Below, in pieces: positions 45,046 to 54,675 of a DNA stretch of 64,000 nt. This DNA comes from JBCCGG01 sp039029395 (GTDB lineage Bacteria; Pseudomonadota; Alphaproteobacteria; Kiloniellales; JAKSDN01). Where the stretch lies: positions 1 to 64,000 of the forward strand of contig JBCCGG010000030.1 in NCBI GenBank assembly GCA_039029395.1, written 5' to 3'. Positions within the stretch are counted from its first letter, which is position 1. Every line of letters starts with the position of its first letter. A model generated the notes under the pieces. The model made no database searches, was not told the origin of the DNA, and worked only from the letters and a program-made list of their open reading frames with translations. A program made the translations under genes and the position numbers.

Positions 45046-47151
45046 TCATTCTAGAGGGCTTGGCGGTGCCGCGTTGGGCATCGCCAAGCCCGCCTCTCGC
45101 AAGCCCCTGAACAACTGCCGAAAGGTCTCTTGGTTGCGGATCGGGTAGCAGCTGGTCAGCCAATCGGCGATGGCCTGGTCGTCGGGCGTCTCCTCTGCGA
45201 CCCAGTTTGCCCGCACGTTCTCCACGAACCTTGCCAGCACCTCCCGGGCTTCGGCGGGCTGGCCGCTAAGGGCCAGGGCGGCAGCGTGCCATGCCGGAAT
45301 GTCGGGGACGACTTCCTCGGCGTACTCGCAGGCCGTGATGCATTCGTCGTAGTCGCCGTTCAGGAAGTAGAGCACCGCCTGGTAGGACCAATGAGTCTTT
45401 GAAGGGCGAAACTCGAACTCGAGGGCCACCTTGGAGAGTTCGCGCGAAGCTTCCACCCGATCACAAAACGCCAGACCGACAGCGGCGGAGACCAACACCC
45501 AAGGATCGTTCTCGTTGTTCTGGTGGGCCAGCTCGAAGGCGAGCTCGGCCTGCTCGAACTGCCGGCACATGGCGCTGCTCCAACCCAGGCAAAGCTGGGA
45601 GCGGCTGTCCAGCGGATCGAGCTGAACCGCGCGCTTGGCGAGCTGCAAGGCGTTGCGGCGGCTGGTTTCATTGCTGATCGTGCCCGGGAAGAAGAGATGC
45701 CGCGTGTTCTCGATTTCCGCCCGGCTGTAGTAGCCTCTTGCAAAAGTCGGGTAGCGGTCGATGATCGAACGGAACAGCGCGTCGGCCCGGCGCCACACCG
45801 AGGCGTCCTTGATCAGCAGGAGTTCCTGACCCCTTAGCCACTGGTCATAGACCTCCAAGGTGGCGTCGTCGCCGACCGCCGTGCGCGCGAGCCGATCGGC
45901 CGATAGATGCAGGTTCAAGGCGACTCCCAGGCGGCCGACGATCTCGTTCTGGGTCTGCCGCCAGCTGTCGATCTGGCGCTCGAAGCGCTCGCTCCAGACG
46001 TAGAAGTTCGATGCAAGATCCTTCAGGGTGATCGCGATCCTGATCGACTTCTCGCTGTCAAATCCAGAGATCGACAGACCGTAGCTCGACGCCGTCATCA
46101 GACCTCTTAGCTGATCCGCGGAGAGGCCCTGGACGTCGATGATGCGCCACTCCCGAAAGCGGATGAGACAGGCAATCAAGTCGTGCCGGAAACCGCTCAG
46201 AATATGAACCCTGGTCGGAGCCAGGCCGCTGGCATCACCGTCGGCGACAAAGAGTCTCGGGCGTAGAGCCGCGTCTTGGGCATTCGCCTCGGCCCGGGCA
46301 TAGATCCCCGACTGCGCAACCAGATCGAGCGCACTCTCCTGTCGTTTCGGCAGCTGTGCCGCCTGGGGATCGAAGGCGCCGGTCTTGACCGCAACGATTA
46401 AGTCTTTGGTCGCCGCCGAAGGCTCTTCACCATAGGTGTTCTCGAGGAGATTCCAGAAGGCCTGATAGACCTCCAAAGCGCGCGCGGCATCGCCGATGCT
46501 CGCGTAGCCGCGTATCAGGGCTTGGCAGGCCTGCTCGTGGAGCGGGCGTAGGTCGAGCAGTATCTTGGCGATCTCGCAGAGTTGTGTGGGTTCGATGTCC
46601 GGCTCGCCGAGCCGGTCTTCTAGCTGTCTGACCAGGTCCTGCAACAAATGCTCGCGGGTGGTCGCGAGCCAGGCGTAAAAGTTTGGGTCGAGGTCCTCCG
46701 CACCGTAAAGCAGCGTCGAGAAGGCCGATGCCTCCTTGCGGAGCCTGGGATCGATCGTCGAGTCCTGGAGCGAGGCGACCATCTCGTCGACATCGGTCGA
46801 CACCAGACTCCCGTCCAGATGGACCTCGGTCCTGCCGGACACCAAGCCCTTGAAGCCAATGTCGTTGAAGATCGTTCTAAGAACCCAGATGGTATGCCGA
46901 AGGCTGGTCTGGGCTCGCTCCTCCGTCGACTCGCTCCACAGCATGCCGCGCAGGTATTCGCGGCTGCAGCTCTTGCGTGGGCTGAGCGCGAGGAGTCCCA
47001 GCAAGGCTTGGGCTTTCTGGCTCGAGATCGATACCGCGCGGCCGCTAATGGTGGCGGAGAACCCGCCGAGCAGATTCAGGTGCAAGATCTGGTGGCCGGA
47101 AGAATCGCTTGCTTTACTCAATCCGCTCTCCAATAGCGCGACGATCGCCAA
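45046..47151 (-). CDS. BTAD (SARP-like) transcriptional regulator with TPR region
   Basis: A 701-residue regulator. An OmpR/PhoB-type winged helix covers about 20-110 (LHLNLLGGFSATISGRAVSI, ALLALSPRKSCSREYLRGML). A BTAD all-helical domain at ~115-260 ends EVYQAFWNLLENTYGEEP. A TolB-like segment lies around 300-420 (ASNFYVWSERFERQIDSWRQ). A TPR-like C-terminus follows. SARP proteins activate natural-product clusters. It is last in a minus-strand operon, one base after the YcaO gene. The start is a TTG at 47151 without a strong ribosome site; TTG 47121 is an alternative. Confidence 0.85.
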   Translation of the reverse strand: MAIVALLESGLSKASDSSGHQILHLNLLGGFSATISGRAVSISSQKAQALLGLLALSPRKSCSREYLRGMLWSESTEERAQTSLRHTIWVLRTIFNDIGFKGLVSGRTEVHLDGSLVSTDVDEMVASLQDSTIDPRLRKEASAFSTLLYGAEDLDPNFYAWLATTREHLLQDLVRQLEDRLGEPDIEPTQLCEIAKILLDLRPLHEQACQALIRGYASIGDAARALEVYQAFWNLLENTYGEEPSAATKDLIVAVKTGAFDPQAAQLPKRQESALDLVAQSGIYARAEANAQDAALRPRLFVADGDASGLAPTRVHILSGFRHDLIACLIRFREWRIIDVQGLSADQLRGLMTASSYGLSISGFDSEKSIRIAITLKDLASNFYVWSERFERQIDSWRQTQNEIVGRLGVALNLHLSADRLARTAVGDDATLEVYDQWLRGQELLLIKDASVWRRADALFRSIIDRYPTFARGYYSRAEIENTRHLFFPGTISNETSRRNALQLAKRAVQLDPLDSRSQLCLGWSSAMCRQFEQAELAFELAHQNNENDPWVLVSAAVGLAFCDRVEASRELSKVALEFEFRPSKTHWSYQAVLYFLNGDYDECITACEYAEEVVPDIPAWHAAALALSGQPAEAREVLARFVENVRANWVAEETPDDQAIADWLTSCYPIRNQETFRQLFRGLREAGLAMPNAAPPSPLE

Positions 47152-47152
47152 G

Positions 47153-48460
47153 CTAGATCAGCCGCAATCCCTTCGTGAAAGCCTCGGTTCCACCTGTCGC
47201 CATTCGGACTCCGGCCAGCCTTTCGGTCTCGACATCCGGTGTTGCGGGTTGGAGCTGTGGCGATATCACCTTGACCACCGCCACCTGTTCTTCGTGCCTG
47301 CTTAGGTCCACCTCGTAGAGCTCGATCCCCACTTGACCGAGTCTTTCCTGGAGGCCTTCGAGGGACTCTTGTCGGGGGCTGTGATTGTCGTAGTGCAGCG
47401 GGTTCGTTTTGGCCTCGGGCCAAAACAGCGGCTGCCGCCTGCCGTCGATAGCCGCTACTTGCGCAGCCTCTTCGCGCTCCCGGACCGAGAGTGCGCCTTC
47501 GCCAGCCTGCTCTCGCTTTGCGCGTCGGATGTGATGACTGAGCTCCATCTGGCACATCTCCCTATAGGCGGCCCGTGCGGCTGCCCCATAGCTGTGGCGT
47601 GCCGCCGTGCCGCAAGCGTAATCTCGGCCTTCCGGCCCGAAGGAGACGGCGGCCACCGCTGGAACCGAAAGGTCGCTCGTGATGTCCAGCAGCACCTCGC
47701 AGCGACCGGTCTTTCCGCGCCGCGCTCGGTTCCGAAATCGATCGAACTTCGCTTGGCCGCTGGCATCGAACCGAAGATGCCGGGCCTGGCGACCGCCGTA
47801 CCACCAGAGGGCCGCGGCGTCTCGCTCGATGAGTTCGAAAAGACCATGACGGGCCGCCTCGCTTCGAGATTTCCCGGCGCCGCAGCCTTCGCTCCGCGGG
47901 ACCAGAGGCTCACCGCCGCCGGGCACCGCCTCACGGCCGAAGCAAAGCGCTGCGGGGATCGATGCGGACCCGCTGGCGCCCACGCAAAGTCCTTCAATAG
48001 TCAAAACGTCTCTCGAAGCGTTGTGCAGGCGTGCGGCCAGACCGTTGCAGGAGTCGGTTCGTGTGCTTGACAAGACGGCTGGCGGAGTCTTCCGGGCGCA
48101 GAAGATTGCCCGCAGCTCGGAGATTTCGCCGCAGGCCGCGCTTAAGGCATCCGATGGGTTCAGGTCCACGCCGGTCACGCACAAATCGGTTTCGGACACC
48201 TTCTCAATCAACTCGGCCCCGATGAAGCTGAGTCCAGGTGCATCCGGAGGCGCGAGGATGAACAGCCGGCGGAGGTGGTGAAGCATATCGAGACACCAGT
48301 CAAGCCCTGCCGTGCCGCGTGCGCTGTCTGTCTGGATGGTAAGGAGATTTGCCAAGAACTGGAGCTTTTCGTCGGGCGTACCTGGCGGTGCTGGGCCGCC
48401 AGGCAGCACGACCCGCTCGAGTACAGCCATCACATCGTCGCGGGAATAGTCTCGGATCAC
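47153..48460 (-). CDS. YcaO-family protein (RiPP cyclodehydratase-like)
   Basis: A 435-residue YcaO-domain protein. The ATP-binding stretch GKSRSEAARHGLFELIERDA at 197-216 holds the Ser/Glu/Arg/Glu ligand set, and AYREMCQMELSH contributes the later Glu. YcaO enzymes use ATP to activate amide backbones, forming azolines, thioamides or macroamidines. The C-terminus (GVRMATGGTEAFTKGLRLI) lacks the PxPxP tail typical of azoline-forming cyclodehydratases. No SagC/ThiF-like partner gene is adjacent; the N-terminal ~150 residues may serve substrate recognition. GTG start at 48460. It sits between the methyltransferase and BTAD genes. Confidence 0.85.
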   Translation of the reverse strand: MIRDYSRDDVMAVLERVVLPGGPAPPGTPDEKLQFLANLLTIQTDSARGTAGLDWCLDMLHHLRRLFILAPPDAPGLSFIGAELIEKVSETDLCVTGVDLNPSDALSAACGEISELRAIFCARKTPPAVLSSTRTDSCNGLAARLHNASRDVLTIEGLCVGASGSASIPAALCFGREAVPGGGEPLVPRSEGCGAGKSRSEAARHGLFELIERDAAALWWYGGRQARHLRFDASGQAKFDRFRNRARRGKTGRCEVLLDITSDLSVPAVAAVSFGPEGRDYACGTAARHSYGAAARAAYREMCQMELSHHIRRAKREQAGEGALSVREREEAAQVAAIDGRRQPLFWPEAKTNPLHYDNHSPRQESLEGLQERLGQVGIELYEVDLSRHEEQVAVVKVISPQLQPATPDVETERLAGVRMATGGTEAFTKGLRLI

Positions 48461-48508
48461 ATCCTTGGTCCCCGGTTCGTGGTTCTTCCGCTCGCCCCGA
48501 TCATGGCG

Positions 48509-50044
48509 TCAATGGGAACGAAGGATGCCGGCCGCGGCGAGGAACGGCGCCCAAGTGGTCTGGACCTGGCTGATCGCCCGCTCAATCCTTTCGCGTAGAG
48601 CCGCCATCTCATCCGGGCCCTTCGGCTTCTCCCCGCCGTGTGCCCGGACCAAAAGCCGCTCCAAAGTCCGCTCCTCCCACCGGGCGCGAGACGATTGACC
48701 TTCGGCCGCGGCGATGACCTGAACGATGGTCGGTGGCACGGGTACCACGCCGCCTACATTGGGTGCCGGAAAGAACTGCGGCATGTCCGCCAGGACCCGG
48801 TCGTTCGCGATGTCCTCGGACAGCTTGCTTGAAAAAGACAGCACAGCGGTGTCATTCAAGGGGCGGACCTCAAGCGAGCTTCGGTAGCGGGTCATGGTGA
48901 GCGCGCACATGGCGTCGCGCAGAACCGCAGCGGCGTGCGCTGGCATGCTGCCATCCAATGGGGCTTGGCGGCGAATCTCTCCCCAGCGCTTAGGCGCCGA
49001 GAGGCAACGTTTCATCAGCGCACTCGTTGGGTCTCCCTTGGCCGCGACCTGTTGCATGGTTCGCGTTGCGGCTGGCCAGACCGTACCGAACAGCTCCTCG
49101 TCATGGATCAGCGGCGGGCGGCCGATGGCCATTGGCCCCTGGCGCGAAAAGACGTCGACACGGAAAGGATGGGCGTTGCCGAAGACGGTCAGATCCTCAA
49201 GCAGGACGGGATCGTCGATCTCCTCGAAATGGTCAGCGATCCAAGAGGGTTTGCCCGATAGGAGATAGGCGCTGTCGCCCGAAAAGTGAAAGCCGACGGC
49301 GGCCATGTCCGAGGCAACCTCTCCGAAGCTGGCCGGATACCAGCTTTCATTGAGGAACTCATGGACGATGTAGTTGAAATTTACCGGCTGCCAATCGGCC
49401 AACAAGGCGCGGGCCAGGGGATGCTGTTCGAAATAGGGGGCAGAACCCCTACTCATGCGGTGCAAGGCGTCGATCGCGGCGCGGCGGCGGCGGTTCAAGT
49501 CACCCGGAAAGCCGTCGATCAGGCGTCGCATGAGATCGCGCACCGGCACGGTTTGACCATAGCCCGCCTGGGTGTTGTAGGAAACGAGCGCGAGTCCGTC
49601 TGGCTTGACCGACCGCGCAAGCAGAGCGAAGAGGTCGCCGCGCACCCTGGCGGAGACCCAGGAGTAGATGCCGTAGGCCGTGGCGAAGTCTAAGTCCTCG
49701 ATCGCCTGGGCCGCTGGGCTCGAAAAGGCACCGGCGATGAACTGGACGTTCGCGAGACCGCAGCGCTTGGCCCGCGCGCGGGCCTCCTCGATACGTGCCT
49801 CGTTGATGTCTATGCCGAAGAACTGGCTGTCAGGATAGGCCGCCGCCAGCACCAGAAGGGTGATACCGGTGCCGCACCCTAAATCGGCGTAGCGAAAGGG
49901 TTGCTCCAAATCGGGCGCCGGCACCCCGGCCGCGCGTGCCGCCATAGCGACTTGGACCGGCGTTGAACGTGAGTTGAAACAGGGCACATAGGGGATATCC
50001 AGGATGTAGCCGTCCGCATCCCGAGGCGCCAGGTTGGTGCTCAT
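48509..50044 (-). CDS. SAM-dependent methyltransferase with C-terminal regulatory domain
   Basis: A 511-residue class I methyltransferase. The SAM-binding motif I is FRYADLGCGTGITLLVLAAA, with FGIDINEARIEEA as motif II, in the first ~200 residues. The central and C-terminal parts match the MethyTransf_Reg layout (LMRRLIDGFPGDLNRRRRAA, FNYIVHEFLNESWYPASF). The N-terminus YILDIPYVPCFNS is typical of this group. It is the first gene of the minus-strand operon, with 48 bases to YcaO. It probably methylates the peptide product or its precursor, but that is inference. ATG 50044 chosen; a longer frame exists. Confidence 0.85.
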   Translation of the reverse strand: MSTNLAPRDADGYILDIPYVPCFNSRSTPVQVAMAARAAGVPAPDLEQPFRYADLGCGTGITLLVLAAAYPDSQFFGIDINEARIEEARARAKRCGLANVQFIAGAFSSPAAQAIEDLDFATAYGIYSWVSARVRGDLFALLARSVKPDGLALVSYNTQAGYGQTVPVRDLMRRLIDGFPGDLNRRRRAAIDALHRMSRGSAPYFEQHPLARALLADWQPVNFNYIVHEFLNESWYPASFGEVASDMAAVGFHFSGDSAYLLSGKPSWIADHFEEIDDPVLLEDLTVFGNAHPFRVDVFSRQGPMAIGRPPLIHDEELFGTVWPAATRTMQQVAAKGDPTSALMKRCLSAPKRWGEIRRQAPLDGSMPAHAAAVLRDAMCALTMTRYRSSLEVRPLNDTAVLSFSSKLSEDIANDRVLADMPQFFPAPNVGGVVPVPPTIVQVIAAAEGQSSRARWEERTLERLLVRAHGGEKPKGPDEMAALRERIERAISQVQTTWAPFLAAAGILRSH

Positions 50045-50383
50045 GCTCCTAAAGCACCCTCCACCCGCTTTACGGGCCAGTCGCCGACGCCAAAGCCAAT
50101 CATTTGATCGCAGCTCCCCGCCCAAGGTGCGACGGCCTCATCGATTGCATTTGTCCACCCGGCCCCATCGGTGGACTGCAACGAAAGATAAGCCATAGAG
50201 AAGATTATCACATTGGATGGGACCGATAGTCAAAAGTTCGCCTCCTTCATCTGCACGTGTAGATTTTACTTTCGTCAGGATTAACCGGTGCCGCTAGCGC
50301 CCTGTCCGGTCCGACGCAATCCCCTTGCCGCGGCGCCCTTTCGCACCGCACAGTGACGGCCGGTTCACACTTCGGTCGGTGCC
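50045..50383. promoter_or_regulatory. Divergent control region, methyltransferase operon / amidase
   Basis: A 339-base stretch that holds no convincing gene. It should contain promoters for the methyltransferase-YcaO-BTAD operon and for the amidase. An AT-richer part lies at about 50180-50280. I looked for a copy of the 11-bp phased AACGCT repeats seen at 40601-40633 and did not find one. Confidence 0.4.
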
Positions 50384-51775
50384 ATGGATGACCTGCTTTT
50401 CGAATCTGCCTGTTCGATGATTCAGGCCCTGAGGACACGCTCGGTTTCGAGCGTGGAGCTGGTCGAGGCGCACCTTGCCCGCATTGAAGCGGTCAACCCC
50501 AGAATCAACGCGGTCGTCCAGCTGGCGTCCGCGCGTGCGCTGCGCGAAGCTCGGGCAGCCGATGAAGCTTTCGCCCGCGGCCAGGATCTTGGGCCGCTGC
50601 AAGGCTTGCCGATCACCATCAAGGACTCCCTGGACACGGCGGGGGTCGTGACCACCTGGGGTACGACCGGCCGCCGGACATTCGTCCCCGAGGCGGACGC
50701 CCCGGTGGTCGCGCGCCTCCGCAAGGCTGGCGCGATCGTGCTGGGAAAATCCAACACCTCCGAGCTGACGCTGGGCGGCGAGATGGACAACGCCATCTAC
50801 GGCCCGACCCACAATCCCCACGATACCACACTCTCGCCGGCTGGCAGCAGCGGCGGCGCGGCCGCGATCGTCGCGGCCGGTGGGGCGGCTTTCGATATCG
50901 GCAGCGACACCGGCGGCAGCATCCGCGAACCGGCCCATGTCTGCGGCATCGCCGGCCTCAAGCCGACCGCCGGCCGCACGCCACGCACCGGCCACGCCGT
51001 GCCGCCCGGCCTGGGCGCGGTTGATGGTTTGACCGTGCTGGGGCCCTTGGCCCGCCGGGTCGAGGATCTCGCGCTCGTTCTGCCGGTCATTTGCGGGCCC
51101 GATTGGCACGATCCTGCGGTCGTTCCCATGGCCCTCGGCGATCCGGCGGCGGTTCGGCTCGAGGGTCTCAGAATAGCTGCCTACAGCGACGGCGGGCTGG
51201 CGCCCCCCAAGCCTGAGATCGCCGCGTTGCTACGACGGGCCGCCGACGCCCTGGCCGGGCGCGGCGCCGTCGTCGAGGAGGCTGCGCCCGCGGTGTTGCC
51301 GCAGGCTGCCGAACTCTACCCGAGGCTTCATCTGGCCAATGGACGCAATTGGTTGCGCCGGCAGCTGGCCCAAGCCGGGACGGCCACGCCCGGGCCTCAT
51401 GTCGCCCGCCTTCTGGCGCGGGAAGCGGTGCACGAAGCGCCTTCCTTGGCCCAGGTCTCTGCCCAACTGGAGAGCTTTCGTTCAAAAATGCTGGGCTTCT
51501 TGCAAAGCTACGACGGGATTCTCTGTCCAGCGGGGTGCAAACCCGCCGTGCCTCACGGCATTTCCCGGCTCGACGGTATGGATCGGGTCTGGGGCCACCT
51601 CTACGCCTACAATTTGACCGGCTGGCCGGCTGCGGTGGTGCCGGCGGGCGTCAGCGAGTCCGGCTTGCCGATGGGCGTTCAGCTGGTCGCCCGCCCCTGG
51701 CGGGAAGATGTCGCGCTGGCCCTGGCCGGCGCAATCGAGCAGGACTTGGCGGCCCACCGGCGACCGACGCTTTAG
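50384..51775 (+). CDS. Amidase signature-family hydrolase
   Basis: A 463-residue amidase with Lys80 (LPITIKDSLDTAG), cis-Ser155 (SPAGSSGGAAAI) and nucleophile Ser179 (SDTGGSIREPAH). The 24-residue spacing between the two Ser is standard. It is a distant paralogue of the amidase at 11414. It is divergent from the putative RiPP operon, so it might belong to that pathway, but nothing in the sequence proves this. Confidence 0.93.
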   Translation: MDDLLFESACSMIQALRTRSVSSVELVEAHLARIEAVNPRINAVVQLASARALREARAADEAFARGQDLGPLQGLPITIKDSLDTAGVVTTWGTTGRRTFVPEADAPVVARLRKAGAIVLGKSNTSELTLGGEMDNAIYGPTHNPHDTTLSPAGSSGGAAAIVAAGGAAFDIGSDTGGSIREPAHVCGIAGLKPTAGRTPRTGHAVPPGLGAVDGLTVLGPLARRVEDLALVLPVICGPDWHDPAVVPMALGDPAAVRLEGLRIAAYSDGGLAPPKPEIAALLRRAADALAGRGAVVEEAAPAVLPQAAELYPRLHLANGRNWLRRQLAQAGTATPGPHVARLLAREAVHEAPSLAQVSAQLESFRSKMLGFLQSYDGILCPAGCKPAVPHGISRLDGMDRVWGHLYAYNLTGWPAAVVPAGVSESGLPMGVQLVARPWREDVALALAGAIEQDLAAHRRPTL

Positions 51776-51852
51776 CCCGCTGTCGCGCCCAGGCGGATTG
51801 TATCCGCGGCGCCCAAGCCTATCTAAAACTCGGACCTTAAGAGAGGGAGATC

Positions 51853-52578
51853 ATGGATCCTCAGGGCATTCTTGAGCAGTTTCTCGGACCAGACACGCGC
51901 CGCCGCGCCGGCGGCGCGGTCGCAAGCGCTTCCGACAAGCTGGCGAACAGCGGATTGGGCGGTGTCGCCGGCGGCCTGGCGGCTGGCGGCTTGCTGGGCA
52001 TCTTGCTCGGCAACAAGAAGGCGCGCAAGACCGTCGGCAAGGTTGCGGGCGGCGTGGTCGGCTACGGCGGCGCCGCCGCGCTCGGCGCCTTGGCTTACCG
52101 CGCCTATCAGAACTGGCAAGCCGGGCAGCAGCCGGCGCAGCAGCCCGCGGCCGGAGGTCAAGCGGCCGAGCCGCCGCCAGCCGGATCCAAGTTCCTGCCC
52201 GAGACCGCACCGGCCCGCGACGGCAAACCCTTCGAGCTAGCCCTGGTCATGGCCATGATCGCCGCCGCGAACGCCGATGGCCACATTGGCCCGGAGGAGC
52301 AACGGTTCATCTTCGATCGGGTGGGCGAGCTGCCGCTCGGCGCCGAGGACAAGGCCTTCGTGTTCGACGCCTTAGGCCGTCCGCCGAGCTTGCAGGACAT
52401 CGCCGACATGGCCGACGGGCCGGAGCAGGCGGCCGAGCTCTACCTCGTCTCGCGCCTGGCCATCGACCCGGACCAAGCGAGCGAACAGGTCTACCTGGAG
52501 GCCTTGGCCAGCCGCCTGTCCCTGCCGACGGAACTGGTCGCGCAACTGGAGACACAGGCAGCGGAGGTCCGCGGCTGA
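51853..52578 (+). CDS. DUF533/YebE-family membrane protein with TerB-like domain
   Basis: A 241-residue protein. A Gly/Ala-rich stretch at residues 35-90 (LGGVAGGLAAGGLLGILLG and VGGYGGAA-type repeats) can form glycine-zipper membrane helices. A Gln/Pro linker follows, then an all-helical TerB-like domain from ~125 (ALVMAMIAAANADGHIGPEE). E. coli YebE has the same layout. Function unknown, with envelope-stress links for YebE. GAGAGGGAG precedes the ATG. Confidence 0.87.
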   Translation: MDPQGILEQFLGPDTRRRAGGAVASASDKLANSGLGGVAGGLAAGGLLGILLGNKKARKTVGKVAGGVVGYGGAAALGALAYRAYQNWQAGQQPAQQPAAGGQAAEPPPAGSKFLPETAPARDGKPFELALVMAMIAAANADGHIGPEEQRFIFDRVGELPLGAEDKAFVFDALGRPPSLQDIADMADGPEQAAELYLVSRLAIDPDQASEQVYLEALASRLSLPTELVAQLETQAAEVRG

Positions 52579-52634
52579 GCGTTGCGTCGGCCGCGATCTG
52601 GACAGGCCGGGGAGTCCTATGTCATTGAAGGCAC

Positions 52635-53636
52635 ATGAAAGCGAGCTCGCCCCATAGACTGTCCGTTGCGCCGATGATGGATTGGACGGATCGTCACTGC
52701 CGGTACTTTTTGCGGCTCATCTCCAGGCGCGCTCTGTTGTACAGCGAGATGATTCCTGCCGGCGCGATCGTCTACGGCGACCGGGCGCGATACTTGGCGT
52801 TCGACCCGGCCGAGCAGCCGCTTGCCCTGCAAGTGGGCGGGGCCGATGAGGACGAGCTGGCGCGCGCCGCGGAGGCGGCGGCCGCCGCAGGCTACCGCGA
52901 GCTTAACCTCAACGTGGGCTGCCCCAGCAACCGGGTTCAGAAGGCCCGTTTCGGCGCTTGCCTGATGGCCGAGCCGGCATTGGTCGGGCAGTTGGTCGCC
53001 ACCATGGCCCGGGCCTCCGGTTTGCCAGTCACGGTCAAATGCCGCATCGGCATCGACCAGCAGGACCACTACGACGACCTCAAGGGCTTTGTAGAGACGG
53101 TCGCCGAGGCGGGCTGCCGCAGCTTCGCGGTGCACGCCCGCAAGGCTTGGCTCAAGGGCCTCAGCCCGAAGCAGAACCGCGAGCTGCCGCCCTTGCGCTA
53201 CGACCGGGTCTATCGCCTCAAGGCGGATTTTCCGGCTCTTGAGATCTTGGTCAACGGCGGCATCCAAAGCCTCGACGAGGCCCTGGACCATTTGGGCGAG
53301 GTGGACGGCGTGATGATCGGCCGGGCCGCCTATCACAATCCCTATTTGCTGGCCGAGGCGGACCGGCGCATCTTCGGCGACGGCCGCCCGGCGCCGAGCC
53401 GCGGCGAGATCGTTGCTGGGCTCCTGCCCTATGCCGCCCGCGAGGTTGCGCGCGGCGTGCCGGTCAAGTCGATCACCCGGCATATCCTGGGCCTGTTCAA
53501 CGGCTTGCCGGGCGCCCGCCAGTGGCGCCGCCACCTAAGCGAAGAGGCCCACCGCCCGGGTGCCGGGCCGGCGGTCATCGAGGCAGCCTACGAGAAGGTC
53601 GCCGAAGTACTGGAGCGGCGCGGCGAAGCGGCCTAG
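52635..53636 (+). CDS. dusA: tRNA-dihydrouridine(20/20a) synthase DusA
   Basis: A 333-residue FMN enzyme that reduces U20/U20a in the tRNA D-loop. The N-terminus SVAPMMDWTDRHCRYFLRLI is DusA-specific. Catalytic Cys96 is in NLNVGCPSNR, and VKCRIGID and LVNGGI line the FMN pocket. The ATG lies in a poor ribosome context. It is followed by the PhyH gene after 67 bases. Confidence 0.94.
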   Translation: MKASSPHRLSVAPMMDWTDRHCRYFLRLISRRALLYSEMIPAGAIVYGDRARYLAFDPAEQPLALQVGGADEDELARAAEAAAAAGYRELNLNVGCPSNRVQKARFGACLMAEPALVGQLVATMARASGLPVTVKCRIGIDQQDHYDDLKGFVETVAEAGCRSFAVHARKAWLKGLSPKQNRELPPLRYDRVYRLKADFPALEILVNGGIQSLDEALDHLGEVDGVMIGRAAYHNPYLLAEADRRIFGDGRPAPSRGEIVAGLLPYAAREVARGVPVKSITRHILGLFNGLPGARQWRRHLSEEAHRPGAGPAVIEAAYEKVAEVLERRGEAA

Positions 53637-53703
53637 CGCGGGGGACTTGCATCGCCTCGGCGGCGGGATCAAACTTGTCCGGCACCCCGGAAGGAGGCCG
53701 CCC

Positions 53704-54504
53704 ATGCGCCTGACCGACGAGGAAGTAAAGCGCTTCCATGACGAGGGCTATCTCTTCCTGCCCGAGCGCTTTTCGGCCGACGAAGCCGCGGTCTTAAAGG
53801 AGGAGGCGGCGCGGCTCTACCAGCTCGAGCGCGAGGAGATCTGGTGCGAAGACAACGGCGCGCCGCGTACCGCTTTCGCGGCCCATACCTACAGCGAACC
53901 CTACCGCCGCCTGGGCGCCCACCCGCGTCTGATCGAGCCGGTCATGCAGCTGCTCGACGGCCAGGTCTACATGCATCAGTTCAAGGTCAACGCCAAGGCC
54001 GCCTTCGACGGCGCGGTCTGGCAGTGGCATCAGGATTATGGCACCTGGGCGCGCGACGACCTCATGCCCGCGCCCCGGGCCATGAACATCGCGGTCTTCC
54101 TGGAGGAGGTCAGCGCGGTCAACGGCCCCCTCATGCTGATCCCGCGCAGCCACCGGGATGGGGTGCTTGAGGCCGGCCACGACCTGGAGACGACCAGCTA
54201 TCCCTTGTGGACTCTGGACCGTGCCACCGTGACGCGGCTCGCCGAAAATGGCGGCGTGGTCGCGCCGACCGGACCGGCCGGTTCGGTGCTGATGTTCCAC
54301 TGCAATCTGGTGCACGCCAGCCCGCCCAACATCTCGCCCCTCGGCCGGACCATCGTCTATTTGAGTCTCTGCGAGGTGGAAAACCACATTCGCCGCTTCA
54401 AGCGCGCCGACTGGATCGCGCACCGGGACTTTACCCCAATCGTGCCGCTGGCCGACGACTGCCTGAGGGCGCTGTCCGTAGAGGGCGCCGCAGTGGCGGG
54501 GTAA
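53704..54504 (+). CDS. PhyH-family oxygenase, ectoine-hydroxylase-like
   Basis: A 266-residue Fe(II)/2-oxoglutarate oxygenase. WQWHQDYGTWARDDL gives the His-x-Asp ligands, and LVHASPPNISPLGRTIVYLS supplies the distal His and the 2-oxoglutarate Arg. The His-Gln-Asp pattern and the preceding aromatic residues resemble ectoine and proline hydroxylases, though no ectoine genes are near. AAGGAGG sits just upstream of ATG 53704. The substrate remains open. Confidence 0.88.
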   Translation: MRLTDEEVKRFHDEGYLFLPERFSADEAAVLKEEAARLYQLEREEIWCEDNGAPRTAFAAHTYSEPYRRLGAHPRLIEPVMQLLDGQVYMHQFKVNAKAAFDGAVWQWHQDYGTWARDDLMPAPRAMNIAVFLEEVSAVNGPLMLIPRSHRDGVLEAGHDLETTSYPLWTLDRATVTRLAENGGVVAPTGPAGSVLMFHCNLVHASPPNISPLGRTIVYLSLCEVENHIRRFKRADWIAHRDFTPIVPLADDCLRALSVEGAAVAG

Positions 54505-54675
54505 TCCCTGCCGCCCGAATACTAGCACCCGGCACGGCCATCGTGCCGGCGCCCGTCAGTCCTTGCTTTCGATCCCCAGATTATCCTTTAATGGTCTAGG
54601 CCGAATTTCTCGCGGCTGTTGCCAGTTTTCCATCTCGCTTTTCTCGCGAGCCATTCTTGTATGAGGAGCGTTCAA

